Assembly: GCF_014171475.1 (NCBI RefSeq)
Contig: NZ_CP048817.1
Coordinates: 4,494,501-4,558,500 of the forward strand
DNA from: Sphingomonas sp. So64.6b
GTDB lineage: Bacteria > Pseudomonadota > Alphaproteobacteria > Sphingomonadales > Sphingomonadaceae
Reading direction: 5' to 3'
DNA: 64,000 nt
Part shown: one piece after another, positions 35,678-44,429 of the stretch
How positions within the stretch are numbered: position 1 is the stretch's first letter
Layout: each line of letters opens with the position of its first letter
The notes under the pieces: model-generated
The model's database searches: none
The model's input: the letters and a program-made list of their open reading frames with translations, nothing else
What the model was told of the DNA's origin: nothing
Program-made: the position numbers and the translations under genes

Positions 35678-37951
35678 ATGAAAAATGTGAAACACACGAT
35701 CTCCATCTCGGCGGCAGTCATCGCGCTGGCAGTGTCGATGCCGGCGACTGCCCAGGAAGCGCCGCCCGCCGACGACAGTTCGGCCGGCGATATCATCGTC
35801 ACCGCGCAGAAGCGCGCCGAGCGTCTGATCGACGTACCGGTCGCCATCTCCGCGATCTCGGCGGACACGCTGACCTCGCAGAACATCAATCGCCTGTCGG
35901 AATATTTCGACCGCGTGCCGGGGCTCCAATATTCGAACCAGCGCGTGTCGGGCCTGGCGCTGCGCGGTGTCACCACCGGCGGCGCGACCGCGCCGACCGT
36001 CGCGCTGCTCGTCGACGACATCCAGTTCGGCGGCACCACCGGCACCGGCCAGCCGCCGCTTCCCGATTTCGATGCCAGCGCGGTCAGCCGGGTCGAAGTG
36101 CTGCGCGGCCCACAGGGCACGCTCTATGGCGCGTCGAGCCTTGGCGGCCTGATCAAATATGTGCTCAAGGAACCCGACACCAACGCGTTCTCGGGCCGCA
36201 TCGAGCTCGGCGGCACCACCATCGCGCATGGCGGCACCGGCTATGCGGCGCGCGGCTCTGTCAACATCCCGGTCACCGACTGGCTGGCGATCGCGGGCAG
36301 CGGCTTCAAGCGTGAAGACGCACCCTATCTGGACAACGCCAATGCCGCCGCGCTGAAGAAGAAGGACGTCAACACGCGTGATGTCTGGGGCTTCCGCGGC
36401 GCGGCGCTGATCAAACCGGCCGATAATTTCCGAATCATATTGTCGGCGCTTCATCAGAAGCAGGACGCGATGAACAGCGATCTGGCGATCACCGCGGGCG
36501 GTGTTCCGGTCTGCGCCGCCTGTATTCCGAGCACCCCGGCGAATCCCAATACCGTGGTGACCACGTTCAAGCCGGTCTATGGCGACCTGACGATCGACTC
36601 GCTCGACTCGATCAACAACTCGAAGTTCCAGCTCTATTCGGCGCGCGGCGAGCTCGAACTGGGTGGCGTGACGATCACCTCGATCAGCGCGTGGAGCCGT
36701 GCGGACAATGTTATCACCAGCGATGTGAGCAAGGTCTTCGGCAACCTGTTGAAGTCGCGCTATGGTTTGCTGACGGCTCCGACCGTGCAGATCGCCAATG
36801 CCGACCAGACGCATAAATTCTCGCAGGAACTGCGTCTCGGCGGCGATTCCGGCACCAGTTTCAGCTGGCTCGTCGGCGGTTTCTACACCGTCGAACATGC
36901 CGCGACCAACCAGACGCTGATCGCGACGGGCAGCCTCGATGCGACGCCCTATATCGGCACCGGTCCCGGCACCTATCGCGAATATGCGGGCTTCGCCGAT
37001 CTCACCTGGCACGCGACCGACAAGCTCGATGTTCAGGTCGGCGGCCGTTATGCGCATAACAAGCAGCATAACGAGTCGACCCTCGACACTTCGCCGCAGA
37101 CCGCCCCGGTCTTTGGTTCGGGCACGACGATCGCCGATTCGAGCGACAATGCCTTCACCTGGCTGATCTCGCCGAGCTATCACTTCTCACGCGACATCAT
37201 CGCCTATATCCGCGTCGCGAGCGGCTATCGTCCGGGCGGCCCGAACATCGCGGCGCCGCCATCCGTGCCGCGGTCCTTCGGCTCGGATACGGTCGTGAAC
37301 TATGAATTCGGCTTCAAGGGTAAGGTTATTCCCGGCGTCCTGACGCTTGATGCCGCGCTGTTCCAGATCGACTGGAAGAATATCCAGCTGCAGGGCACCG
37401 ACTCGATCAGTTCGCTCACTTTCCTCGCCAATGGCAGCAAGGCACGCAGCCGGGGCCTGGAATTCGCGGCGAACCTCACGCCCTGGCGGGGCATGGCCAT
37501 CGATGCGACCCTGACGTTTACCGATGCGACCCTGACCCAGGATCTGCCGACGCTTGCCGGTGCTACCGGGCTGAGGGGGCTAGCGGGTGATCGCCTGCCA
37601 TTCTCGGCAAAAGTCGCGGGTAACATCAACGTACAGCAGACGTTCGAGCTGTCCGACTCGCTCGAAGGCACCCTGGGCCTCACCGCCATCTATCTCGGCG
37701 ATCGCGCCAGCACCTTCGTGACGAACGCCGCGAACGCGACCCGTCCGCGCATCCTGATGCCTGAGTACACCACGGTCGATATCCGTGGTGGCCTGACCTA
37801 TGATCGGGTTTGGAGCATCAACCTCTATGCCCGCAACCTGTTCGACAAGCGCGGCGTCGCCGCCGCGGACAATCGCAACGGCGTCAACGTGCCAACCGCG
37901 CTGTTCATCCAGCCGCGTACCATCGGCGTGACCCTGGCGCGGTCCTTCTGA
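35678..37951 (+). CDS. TonB-dependent receptor (peptide-cluster receptor)
   Basis: 757 residues. Signal peptide ends at PATAQEA. TonB box region DIIVTAQKRAERLIDVPVAI, plug motifs GLALRGVTTGG, VEVLRGPQGTLYGASSLGG, then a barrel ending in VTLARSF. GDIIVTAQKR with VEVLRGPQGTLYG is the oligo-substrate receptor type very expanded in sphingomonads, not a classic siderophore receptor. About 270 bases of upstream sequence separate it from the aminotransferase gene and hold its ribosome site (ACGAAGA). A rho-independent terminator follows at 37990. Its position implies import of the peptide that the S10 and gluzincin enzymes digest. Confidence 0.93.
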   Translation: MKNVKHTISISAAVIALAVSMPATAQEAPPADDSSAGDIIVTAQKRAERLIDVPVAISAISADTLTSQNINRLSEYFDRVPGLQYSNQRVSGLALRGVTTGGATAPTVALLVDDIQFGGTTGTGQPPLPDFDASAVSRVEVLRGPQGTLYGASSLGGLIKYVLKEPDTNAFSGRIELGGTTIAHGGTGYAARGSVNIPVTDWLAIAGSGFKREDAPYLDNANAAALKKKDVNTRDVWGFRGAALIKPADNFRIILSALHQKQDAMNSDLAITAGGVPVCAACIPSTPANPNTVVTTFKPVYGDLTIDSLDSINNSKFQLYSARGELELGGVTITSISAWSRADNVITSDVSKVFGNLLKSRYGLLTAPTVQIANADQTHKFSQELRLGGDSGTSFSWLVGGFYTVEHAATNQTLIATGSLDATPYIGTGPGTYREYAGFADLTWHATDKLDVQVGGRYAHNKQHNESTLDTSPQTAPVFGSGTTIADSSDNAFTWLISPSYHFSRDIIAYIRVASGYRPGGPNIAAPPSVPRSFGSDTVVNYEFGFKGKVIPGVLTLDAALFQIDWKNIQLQGTDSISSLTFLANGSKARSRGLEFAANLTPWRGMAIDATLTFTDATLTQDLPTLAGATGLRGLAGDRLPFSAKVAGNINVQQTFELSDSLEGTLGLTAIYLGDRASTFVTNAANATRPRILMPEYTTVDIRGGLTYDRVWSINLYARNLFDKRGVAAADNRNGVNVPTALFIQPRTIGVTLARSF

Positions 37952-37989
37952 TCATGACGGGCGGCGATCGCGCTTCATGATATCAAGAC

Positions 37990-38023
37990 GCGCAGGACTC
38001 CGCGGTCCTGCGCATCTTTTTAT
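37990..38023 (+). terminator. Rho-independent terminator after the TonB receptor
   Basis: GCGCAGGAC (37990-37998) and GTCCTGCGC (38005-38013) form a perfect nine-pair stem with a six-base loop, followed by ATCTTTTTAT. It lies 38 bases after the stop codon and just before the ribosome site of the peptidase gene. Confidence 0.8.
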
Positions 38024-38046
38024 ATGGATATGATCGAGGTGGACCG

Positions 38047-39819
38047 ATGCGACCAGCGTTGATCAGTTATGCTCTGACGGGCCTCGTGCTGGCGCTCGCG
38101 CCGGCGACACCCGCCATCGCGGGCGCTGCGGAGCGAAATACCTCCCTCGCCGTGACGCTGGCGCCGATCGCCGCACCCGCCGTACGGACGCAGATCGGCA
38201 CCGTCCGGATCACGTTGCGCTTCGGCGGTATCGCTGCGCGCCGAGGGGACGCGTTGCTCCGCCTTCCGATGGTCGCCAGCAATGTCGACACGGTGGCCAC
38301 CACGATCTCCACCATCACCGCGCGCGACGCAAAGGGTGTCCTGCATCTTACGGCGCGTGACATCGACCTGCCCGAGACGAGCATGCGCGATGCGGTCGGC
38401 GGCGGCTCGTCGCGCGAATGGCTGGTCGACCGTGCGGTGCAGGGCGCGGTCACCATTCAGTACAGCGTGCCCGCCGAGGCGACCCTGCCGCCCCGCGGTC
38501 CGGCGCCGCCCTTCTCCTTCACCGCCGATGGCGGCGGGGTGTCTGCGGCGGGACATGTCTTCCTGCTGCTGCCTCCCGGCGACAACCGGTATCGTACGAC
38601 CTTCGGCTGGGATCTGACCCGCGCGCCCAAGGGGAGCCGGGGCGTCAGCTCACTCGGTGAGGGCATTGTCACCGCCGCCGAGCCGCTCGATGGCGCGCAG
38701 TTACGGATGAGCTTCTTCATGGCCGGGCGGATCGGCACCTGGCCGCCCAGGATCCCCGCCGGCGGTTTCTTCGGCGCATGGCAGGGCGATCCCGGCTTCG
38801 ATGCCGGCGCGCTGCTCGCCTGGACCGGCACGCTCTACGATCATTATGCGCACATGTTCGGCCAGAAGGATTCGCCGCCTTATGGCGTCTTCCTGCGCTA
38901 CAATCCGATCAACGCGGGCGGCGGCGTCGGTCTCTACCGGTCATTCGTGACCACCTTCGGCGCGGGGCGCGGTTCGGATGTCGCCAGGATCCGGCTGACC
39001 CTGGCGCACGAGATGTTCCACACCTTCCAGCCCTATATCGCCAGCCCCGCCGGACTCGAATCTTCCTGGTTCGGCGAGGGGCTTGCCACCTTCTACCAGG
39101 CGCGGCTGCCTTTCCGCTTCGGCATGCTGACCCCCGAGGAATATCTGGCCGACATCAATTGGACCGCAGCGCGTTATTACACCAGCAGCATGGCCCGCGC
39201 CCCGAACAGCCAGGTGCCGCTGCGCTTCTGGGCCGACACCCGCGTGCGAACGCTGCCCTATGACCGGGGCATGCTCTATTTCGTCACGGTCGACGATGCG
39301 CTGCGTAAGGCCAGCGGCGGCAAGACCTCGCTCGACGATCTGATGTTCGCCATGCTGGCGATCGAGAAGACCGGCAAGGTGATCAGCAATGCCGATTGGG
39401 AAGCGTTGCTGGCACAGCATCTCGGATCGAGCGCCGTCACCGACTTTCGCGCCTTCCTCGACGGCGTGATGCCGGTGCCCGCCTCGGACGCCTTCGGCGC
39501 CTGCTTTCGTCGGACCACCCGCCCGCTACGGCGCTATGAACTGGGCTTTGCAACCGACGTCCTTGCTCAGCCGAAGCGTGTCGTAAGGGGGCTGGTTCCG
39601 AAATCCGCCGCAGACAAGGCGGGACTGCGCAATGGCGACGAGATTGTCGATCCGGTGCCGCAGGACGGGATCCAGGGCGAGCAGGCCGAGCTGATCCGCC
39701 TCAATGTGCGGCGCGGGAACGACGTCCTGCCGATCTCCTATTTGCCGCGTGGCGAGACGGTCGACGCCTATCAGTGGGAGTTTGTGCCCGGTTCCGCAAG
39801 ACAGGGCTGCGCATTTTGA
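38047..39819 (+). CDS. Exported gluzincin (M1/M61-like) peptidase with C-terminal PDZ region
   Basis: 590 residues with a signal peptide ending near PAIAGAA. HEMFH at residues 321-325 is followed 18 residues later by Glu344 in SSWFGEGLATF, giving the HExxH-x18-E zinc site of M1/M61 peptidases. The N-terminal half is beta-rich. The C-terminal 100 residues read VRGLVPKSAADKAGLRNGDEIVDP, given here as VRGLVPKSAADKAGL and RNGDEIVDP, a PDZ-like fold as in M61 glycyl aminopeptidases. It lies behind a terminator and so may have its own promoter, but its theme matches the upstream peptide cluster. Confidence 0.82.
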   Translation: MRPALISYALTGLVLALAPATPAIAGAAERNTSLAVTLAPIAAPAVRTQIGTVRITLRFGGIAARRGDALLRLPMVASNVDTVATTISTITARDAKGVLHLTARDIDLPETSMRDAVGGGSSREWLVDRAVQGAVTIQYSVPAEATLPPRGPAPPFSFTADGGGVSAAGHVFLLLPPGDNRYRTTFGWDLTRAPKGSRGVSSLGEGIVTAAEPLDGAQLRMSFFMAGRIGTWPPRIPAGGFFGAWQGDPGFDAGALLAWTGTLYDHYAHMFGQKDSPPYGVFLRYNPINAGGGVGLYRSFVTTFGAGRGSDVARIRLTLAHEMFHTFQPYIASPAGLESSWFGEGLATFYQARLPFRFGMLTPEEYLADINWTAARYYTSSMARAPNSQVPLRFWADTRVRTLPYDRGMLYFVTVDDALRKASGGKTSLDDLMFAMLAIEKTGKVISNADWEALLAQHLGSSAVTDFRAFLDGVMPVPASDAFGACFRRTTRPLRRYELGFATDVLAQPKRVVRGLVPKSAADKAGLRNGDEIVDPVPQDGIQGEQAELIRLNVRRGNDVLPISYLPRGETVDAYQWEFVPGSARQGCAF

Positions 39820-40278
39820 CGAGCCGTTCAGTCCCGGTGTAATTCCATCTCGGCTGCGGGAGCAACAGCGCGGGTTTCTCCCCGTTCTCGCAGGGCTTGT
39901 AGCCCGTTTATCTGTACCGGGAAGGTCACCACGCTGACTCACGAACAGTGGTGGAATAGGGATGATCGAACGCGATTTTAAAGCGCGTTAATCACTGCAC
40001 GGATCACGTCCGACGCGGTCGTCGGATGCTAAATGACCGACATTGGGCGCTGAGCGGTCGGATATGGACGCATTCACCTGTGCTCTATAGGGATATGCTG
40101 CGCGCGAGGCGTTTGGCTTTCCGTTCGACGTCAGCTGTGCAGAAGTGTCGATGCAAGGAATCTGGACATGTCTGACGCAAGCCGGCCGAAAAGGTCGATG
40201 TGACCAAAGACTGGCAAGCGACACAGGGCCAGGAGTCTGCCGCTAAACGCCTTCGAATTTTCGCTGCGCTCTCGTGGA
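39820..40278. other. 460-bp stretch without a recognisable gene, left flank of the IS
   Basis: Open frames on either strand here have no protein-like character. A short imperfect repeat GTCCGACGCGGTCGTCGGATG lies near 40008-40027. I see no promoter or terminator of convincing quality. The stretch ends at the left terminal repeat of the IS6 element. Confidence 0.5.
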
Positions 40279-41100
40279 GGCACTGTCAAAGCGACGTGGC
40301 GGCGCAGCCTGCGCGATGATATTCGCGACGGATGAACCGCAGATCCCGAGCCAAGCCAGCTAACCCGTTTCGGTATTTTCATTCGGCACCGGAGATGATC
40401 CGTGAAGTCGTGATGCTCTACGTGCGGTTTCCGCTGTCGCTGCGGAACGTCGAGGACCTGCTCTTCGAGCGCGGCTTCGACCTTTGCCACGAGACTGTGC
40501 GGCTGTGGTGGAACCGGTTCGGGCCAGTGTTCGCCGGCGAGATCCGCCTGCGCGGGTTTCGGCACTGCCGTTGGCATCTCGATGAAATGTACGTGAAGCT
40601 GAATGGCGAGATGGTTTACCTCTGGCGCGCCGTCGATCACGAAGGCGAGATCCTCGAGAGCTACGTTACGAAGAAGCGGGACAAATCTGCGGCTCTGGCC
40701 TTCATGAAGAAAGCGCTGAAGCGGCATGACGAGGCTGAGGTGATCGTCACCGATGGCCTTAAGTCATATCGGGCTGCGATGGCGGAGCCGGGCAATGCCG
40801 ACAGGCAGGAAGTCGGCCGACATGCAAACAACCGGGTGGAAAACAGCCATCTGCCGTTTCGACGACGAGAGCGCGCCATGCTCAGATTCCGGCGTATGAA
40901 GACCCTGCAAAAGTTCGCCAGCGTCCATGCCAACGTCCACAATCATTTCAGCCTCGAACGCCACATCGTCGACCGTCAGACCTTCAAGGAACGCCGCTCA
41001 GACGCACTGGCCGAGTGGCAGTCGCTGGCGAGCTAGGCGATCTGGCTCAAAGACCAGACTCCATCGTGTGGAGACGAGTTCGCATCCGACTGACAGCACC
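40279..41100 (+). mobile_element. IS6-family insertion sequence, 822 bp
   Basis: The left end GGCACTGTCAAA (40279-40290) and the right end TGACAGCACC (41091-41100) are imperfect inverted repeats: read inward, GG(CA/TG)CTGTCA. They enclose one intact DDE transposase gene. Size fits the family (about 790-880 bp). The eight bases outside each end differ (CTCGTGGA and CTTGAAAA), so there is no target duplication. That is expected after cointegrate-type recombination, or could mean the ends are slightly misplaced. Confidence 0.8.
40332..41036 (+). CDS. IS6-family DDE transposase
   Basis: 234 residues. The family start FRYFHSAPEMIREVVMLYVR and the FPLSLRNVEDLLFERG block are present, and the catalytic triad is seen in WHLDEMYVK (first Asp), VTDGLKSYRAA (second Asp) and NRVENSHLPFRRRERAMLRF (Glu). 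This is a complete, undamaged frame, so the element could be active. It is related to IS6100/IS26-type transposases, which form cointegrates by replicative or conservative routes. Confidence 0.96.
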   Translation: MNRRSRAKPANPFRYFHSAPEMIREVVMLYVRFPLSLRNVEDLLFERGFDLCHETVRLWWNRFGPVFAGEIRLRGFRHCRWHLDEMYVKLNGEMVYLWRAVDHEGEILESYVTKKRDKSAALAFMKKALKRHDEAEVIVTDGLKSYRAAMAEPGNADRQEVGRHANNRVENSHLPFRRRERAMLRFRRMKTLQKFASVHANVHNHFSLERHIVDRQTFKERRSDALAEWQSLAS

Positions 41101-41336
41101 CTTGAAAACCATCTCGCGCCCAACAACGCTGGCTTCAGCCCCCGTCATGAACCTACCGGCATCAGCCGATTTGTCGTTCAGTTAAACTTATCGAGTTCTC
41201 TTCTGTCGCTAATGGCCGAAAGTGGGCCGTTCGCTGCCAGACAGCTTCTAGTCGGCGCAACGCGAAATACGGACGCTTAGTTTGGCGACAAAGCCAGGCA
41301 TTGATCGAATTGCATTCCAGTTCCGAGATTCGAACA

Positions 41337-42749
41337 TCAGTCATACTGATTGCCCATGCCTCGCTCTCGACCCCAGACAACAGCACCACTGCGTCGGTTC
41401 GTGCCAATTTTTGAGTAAATGCGGGCAACGTGGTTGCGCACCGTGTTCCGCGATAACCCAAGCCGTTCGGCAATCGCGGTGTCGTCGTGATCGTCGCAGA
41501 TGAGGTCGAGGATCTCACGCTCGCGCGGACTGAGCTCCACGCTTGGCATGGCCACCTTTGGCCTGCGGAGGTTGGCTAGCTTGTCCAATATCGACTGACT
41601 GAGCCAGCTGGCGTCCTTCATCACTTCGCTGATCGCTCCAGCCAACTCCCCCTCGCTTCGGCGTCGCTCGGTCATATCTTGATAAACCCAGAGGACGCAT
41701 GGGGCTCGCTCCAAGCTCACCGTCTCTGCCGAAACCACGCAGTCGATCTTAAGGCCCTTCTTTGACAGCAACAGGCCGTCACGGTCTCGCACGCCGCCGT
41801 CCGCCACTAAGTCACGCTCCAAAGCTGCGCGCTCTTCCGAACTGTTCCATAGCTGCAGATCGTTTGCAGTTCGCCCGACCGCTTCATCATCGCTGTAGCC
41901 GGTCAGTCGCCTGAAGGCGGCATTCACGCGAGAAATCCGGTGATCGCGGTCGCGAGTGACAACCATGGCGACCGGCGCCATTTCAAAGACCGCCGACAAG
42001 TGTCCCTCACTGTCCGCGAGCGCTGTCTCCGCTTCACGCCGTGGCTCTAAATCAGCGAATGTCAGCAGTAAGGCGTCCTCCTCGGTGACATCGATCGGTT
42101 GACCAGCGAACACCACAAGGCGTCTTGACCCATCCGCGGTGAGCAATTCGGCATCCGTTTGAGGCACCACGGTTCCGGAATCGATTAGCCGCCAAAAGGT
42201 TTGCGGATCAGCTAGGCAGCCCAGCAAATCGGAACTCACCAACTTCTGGCCGACGAGCTCTGCTGGCTGAAATCCGGTTAGCGCCTCGAAGCCCGGGTTA
42301 AGCTGCATGATCCGATGGTCCCGCAAGCCGACAACGATTGCCGGTGCCGGGTTCGCATTGAACATCGCCTTGAAGCGTGCTTCCGCGTCGAACCTTTCCG
42401 AGACGTCGCTGATGACCAGCGCTAGGTAATCCGGCTCCCCACCATCATCGTCCATTAGAACATCGCGGACCTCGTGTACCCAACGGACCTGCTCTGTCCC
42501 AGCCGGAGCAACCTCCACAACCGAGTCTGGCATGCTTTCACCAGCAAGCAGCCTAAACAGCGGGTATTCACGGTGCTTAAGCGGCTTGTGATTGCCAGAC
42601 CATAAAGCGAACCGTTTTGCATAGCCCTCCGCGGTCCCGCCCAGGTCACCAATAGTTGACACGCCATGCATCCGCAGTGCGGCCTCATTGGCGCTGAGGA
42701 TCACTCCAGTAGGATCGACGAGTACAACGCCATCGAGCAGTTGCGCCAT
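41337..42749 (-). CDS. Triple-PAS LuxR-type response regulator
   Basis: 470 residues. Three PAS domains in series: about 1-115 (LLDGVVLVDPTGVILSANEA), 125-235 (FKAMFNANPAPAIVVGLRDH with LTGFQPAELVGQKL) and 245-370 (VFEMAPVAMVVTRDRDHRIS with RLTGYSDDEAVGRT). The C-terminus is a LuxR DNA-binding domain: LSPREREILDLICDDHDDTA, IAERLGLSRNTVRNHVARIY. No kinase or receiver domain is present, so ligand or redox sensing by PAS would act directly on DNA binding. It is divergent from the stress-gene pair at 42962. A light or oxygen sensor is possible, but no LOV cysteine motif (GRNCRFL) is visible. Confidence 0.88.
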   Translation of the reverse strand: MAQLLDGVVLVDPTGVILSANEAALRMHGVSTIGDLGGTAEGYAKRFALWSGNHKPLKHREYPLFRLLAGESMPDSVVEVAPAGTEQVRWVHEVRDVLMDDDGGEPDYLALVISDVSERFDAEARFKAMFNANPAPAIVVGLRDHRIMQLNPGFEALTGFQPAELVGQKLVSSDLLGCLADPQTFWRLIDSGTVVPQTDAELLTADGSRRLVVFAGQPIDVTEEDALLLTFADLEPRREAETALADSEGHLSAVFEMAPVAMVVTRDRDHRISRVNAAFRRLTGYSDDEAVGRTANDLQLWNSSEERAALERDLVADGGVRDRDGLLLSKKGLKIDCVVSAETVSLERAPCVLWVYQDMTERRRSEGELAGAISEVMKDASWLSQSILDKLANLRRPKVAMPSVELSPREREILDLICDDHDDTAIAERLGLSRNTVRNHVARIYSKIGTNRRSGAVVWGRERGMGNQYD

Positions 42750-42904
42750 AGCTGCTCGAGATGACGCAAGCTCGGTTGATCGCGGATTGGTGACGGAGCA
42801 GTCATCATCGCAAAGCGCTCGGAGACGGCCAACGTTCCAAGCTGGATTACTACGTTCGTTAGTGCCCGAGCACTAATCCAGACGCCACCGGATCGAGCGC
42901 TTTT

Positions 42905-42930
42905 TGAACGTTAAGGCCGACGCGGTCGTT
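42905..42930 (+). promoter_or_regulatory. Candidate EcfG-type general stress promoter
   Basis: TGAAC at 42905-42909, a 17-base spacer and CGTT at 42927-42930 match the alphaproteobacterial EcfG consensus GGAAC-N16/17-CGTT with one mismatch. It ends 31 bases before the start of the GlsB-family gene, as expected for a promoter. The target is a known stress-gene family, which supports the call. Confidence 0.6.
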
Positions 42931-42961
42931 TGAATGGCCTCTGTAACCGGAAGGAATATCC

Positions 42962-43231
42962 ATGGGCCTCATCATTCTCCTCGTCGTAGGTGGGATCATT
43001 GGCTGGCTCGCCAGCATGATCATGCGCACCGACGGACAGCAGGGCATCGTTTTAAACGTCGTAGTGGGCATCGTGGGAGCTCTGCTCGCAGGCTTCATCG
43101 TGACCCCGCTTATCGGCGGCGCGCCAATCACCAGCGGCGTGATCAGCATCCAGTCGATCCTCGTGTCGCTGCTCGGCGCGGTGGTGTTGCTCGCCATCGT
43201 CAATCTCGTTCGTCGCGGGTCGGTCCGTTAA
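42962..43231 (+). CDS. GlsB/YeaQ/YmgE family stress-response membrane protein
   Basis: 89 residues with three hydrophobic helices. The glycine-rich first helix (LIILLVVGGIIGWLASMIMR) and the NVVVGIVGALLAGFIVTPLIG block are the family signature. The ribosome site is GGAAGG, eight bases upstream. In E. coli and alphaproteobacteria such genes are induced by general stress; the molecular role is unclear. The EcfG-like promoter upstream and the stress protein gene 58 bases downstream fit this. Confidence 0.93.
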   Translation: MGLIILLVVGGIIGWLASMIMRTDGQQGIVLNVVVGIVGALLAGFIVTPLIGGAPITSGVISIQSILVSLLGAVVLLAIVNLVRRGSVR

Positions 43232-43289
43232 ATTCGACCTGCTCGGACGTGCACAACCGCCCATCAAATTACCCCCAAGGAGAGCTCGG

Positions 43290-44006
43290 ATGAATAACGA
43301 CAACGACGGTTTCACGCATGACGATCCCAATCGTGGCCCGCTCGATCGCGCTGCCAATGCTGTTACCGGCGGCACTGGCGGGATCGATGCGGCAATCGGC
43401 TCCGACGATCCAAATCGCGGGCCGGTTGATCGCGCCACGAACGCGCTGACCGGCGACACTGCAAACGGCACGTCGAGCACCACCGCTACTGGCACGCTGT
43501 CCGCCATGTTCGACAGCCAGGCCGAAGCCGAACGCGCCGTAGCTGACCTTCGTGATGCTGGCGTGGGCAACAGCGCATTGTCGGTGATCGCTCGCAACGA
43601 GGGAACGACCACGGCACGCGACGGCGACGGTGTCGTGACTGACGAGCACCATGAAAATCTGGTGCGCGGCATCCTCGGCGGCGGCGCCCTGGGCGCTGGT
43701 CTTGGCGTCCTGGCGTTGGCGATCCCCGGCGTTGGACCTCTGGTCGCCGCAGGCGCTATCGCCGCTTCGGCAGTGCCAGGCGCCATGGCAATCGGCGCAG
43801 CTGCAGGTGCAGCGGCCGGTACGCTGAACGAGACGCTCAAAGCTCACGGCGTCAGCGACGAGGATGCTTCGTATTATGGAGATCATCTGACCAGCGGCGG
43901 GGTCTTGGTCACTGTGACTGGGGCGGCCGACAGCAGCCGCGTTCGCCAAATCTTGCGGCAGAATGGCGGTCACAACGTGAACAGTCCGCGCGGGGCGACT
44001 GCCTAA
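43290..44006 (+). CDS. General-stress-type protein with YflT-like region and hydrophobic glycine zipper
   Basis: 238 residues. The N-terminus contains a duplicated motif DDPNRGPLDRAANAVTG / DDPNRGPVDRATNALTG (residues about 11-27 and 39-55). Next comes a YflT/17M-like domain (LSAMFDSQAEAERAVADLRD), an acidic HHENL segment, a strongly glycine- and alanine-rich hydrophobic stretch (about 128-175), and a second ferredoxin-like half (EDASYYGDHLTSGGVLVTVT). Ribosome site AAGGAGAG. Downstream of the GlsB gene and probably in one EcfG-driven unit; a strong stem-loop follows the stop. Confidence 0.8.
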   Translation: MNNDNDGFTHDDPNRGPLDRAANAVTGGTGGIDAAIGSDDPNRGPVDRATNALTGDTANGTSSTTATGTLSAMFDSQAEAERAVADLRDAGVGNSALSVIARNEGTTTARDGDGVVTDEHHENLVRGILGGGALGAGLGVLALAIPGVGPLVAAGAIAASAVPGAMAIGAAAGAAAGTLNETLKAHGVSDEDASYYGDHLTSGGVLVTVTGAADSSRVRQILRQNGGHNVNSPRGATA

Positions 44007-44012
44007 TTGGAG

Positions 44013-44040
44013 TGGGGTCGAGGGTCCGCCCTCGACCCCA
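44013..44040 (+). terminator. Stem-loop after the stress gene
   Basis: TGGGGTCGAGGG and CCCTCGACCCCA are perfect twelve-base arms around TCCG. There is no T-run after it, so it may act as a factor-dependent terminator or an mRNA stabiliser. Confidence 0.65.
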
Positions 44041-44429
44041 TGATGGAGATCAGTCTAGAGATTTAATCGAGAGCGCGTCAGCTAAGGGTGCCAAACCCAC
44101 GATTGGAATGGCGGTTTTTAGGAAATGAGAGCGCGAAACCTTACGGCCGATATTGAGGCGCATAGCAGTCGCGAAACGTGCCGCGATGCTCCATAAAATC
44201 TCGCGCGACGTGTGGGGAAAAATGTGGGGTAGCTGCCAGTGAGCGGCAAGATTTCGACGTGAAATCATATCGATAGAGAGAATCTGAGATTCCTCCCGCT
44301 CAGCCGCACTAAGCGAAGTCGTCGAGCGGTCTCTCGATCGGCGCGGAGTGGGGCTGCAGACGCTTCCGCCGGAGTGACCGTATTCACCGGCGTCACGACA
44401 TAGAGAACGGATCACATATTCACGAGAAA
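44041..44429. other. 390-bp stretch without a recognisable gene
   Basis: A 121-codon minus-strand frame (44050-44415) exists but has no family resemblance and poor codon character. The words ATGTGGGG occur twice about 14 bases apart near 44208-44226. No clear promoter or terminator beyond the stem-loop at its left edge. It marks the border between the stress genes and the aconitase-X operon. Confidence 0.45.

Noticed and set aside
35372..37183. 603-codon minus-strand frame opposite the TonB receptor gene
   Set aside because: No recognisable family, Arg/Asp-rich composition; overlaps a certain receptor gene.
41162..41518. 118-codon minus-strand frame after the LuxR gene
   Set aside because: It covers the LuxR DNA-binding domain region in another frame and lacks any protein signature.
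44050..44415. 121-codon minus-strand frame in the gap before the AcnX operon
   Set aside because: No family resemblance, no ribosome site of note, and unlike its neighbours in composition; listed only as gene-free sequence.
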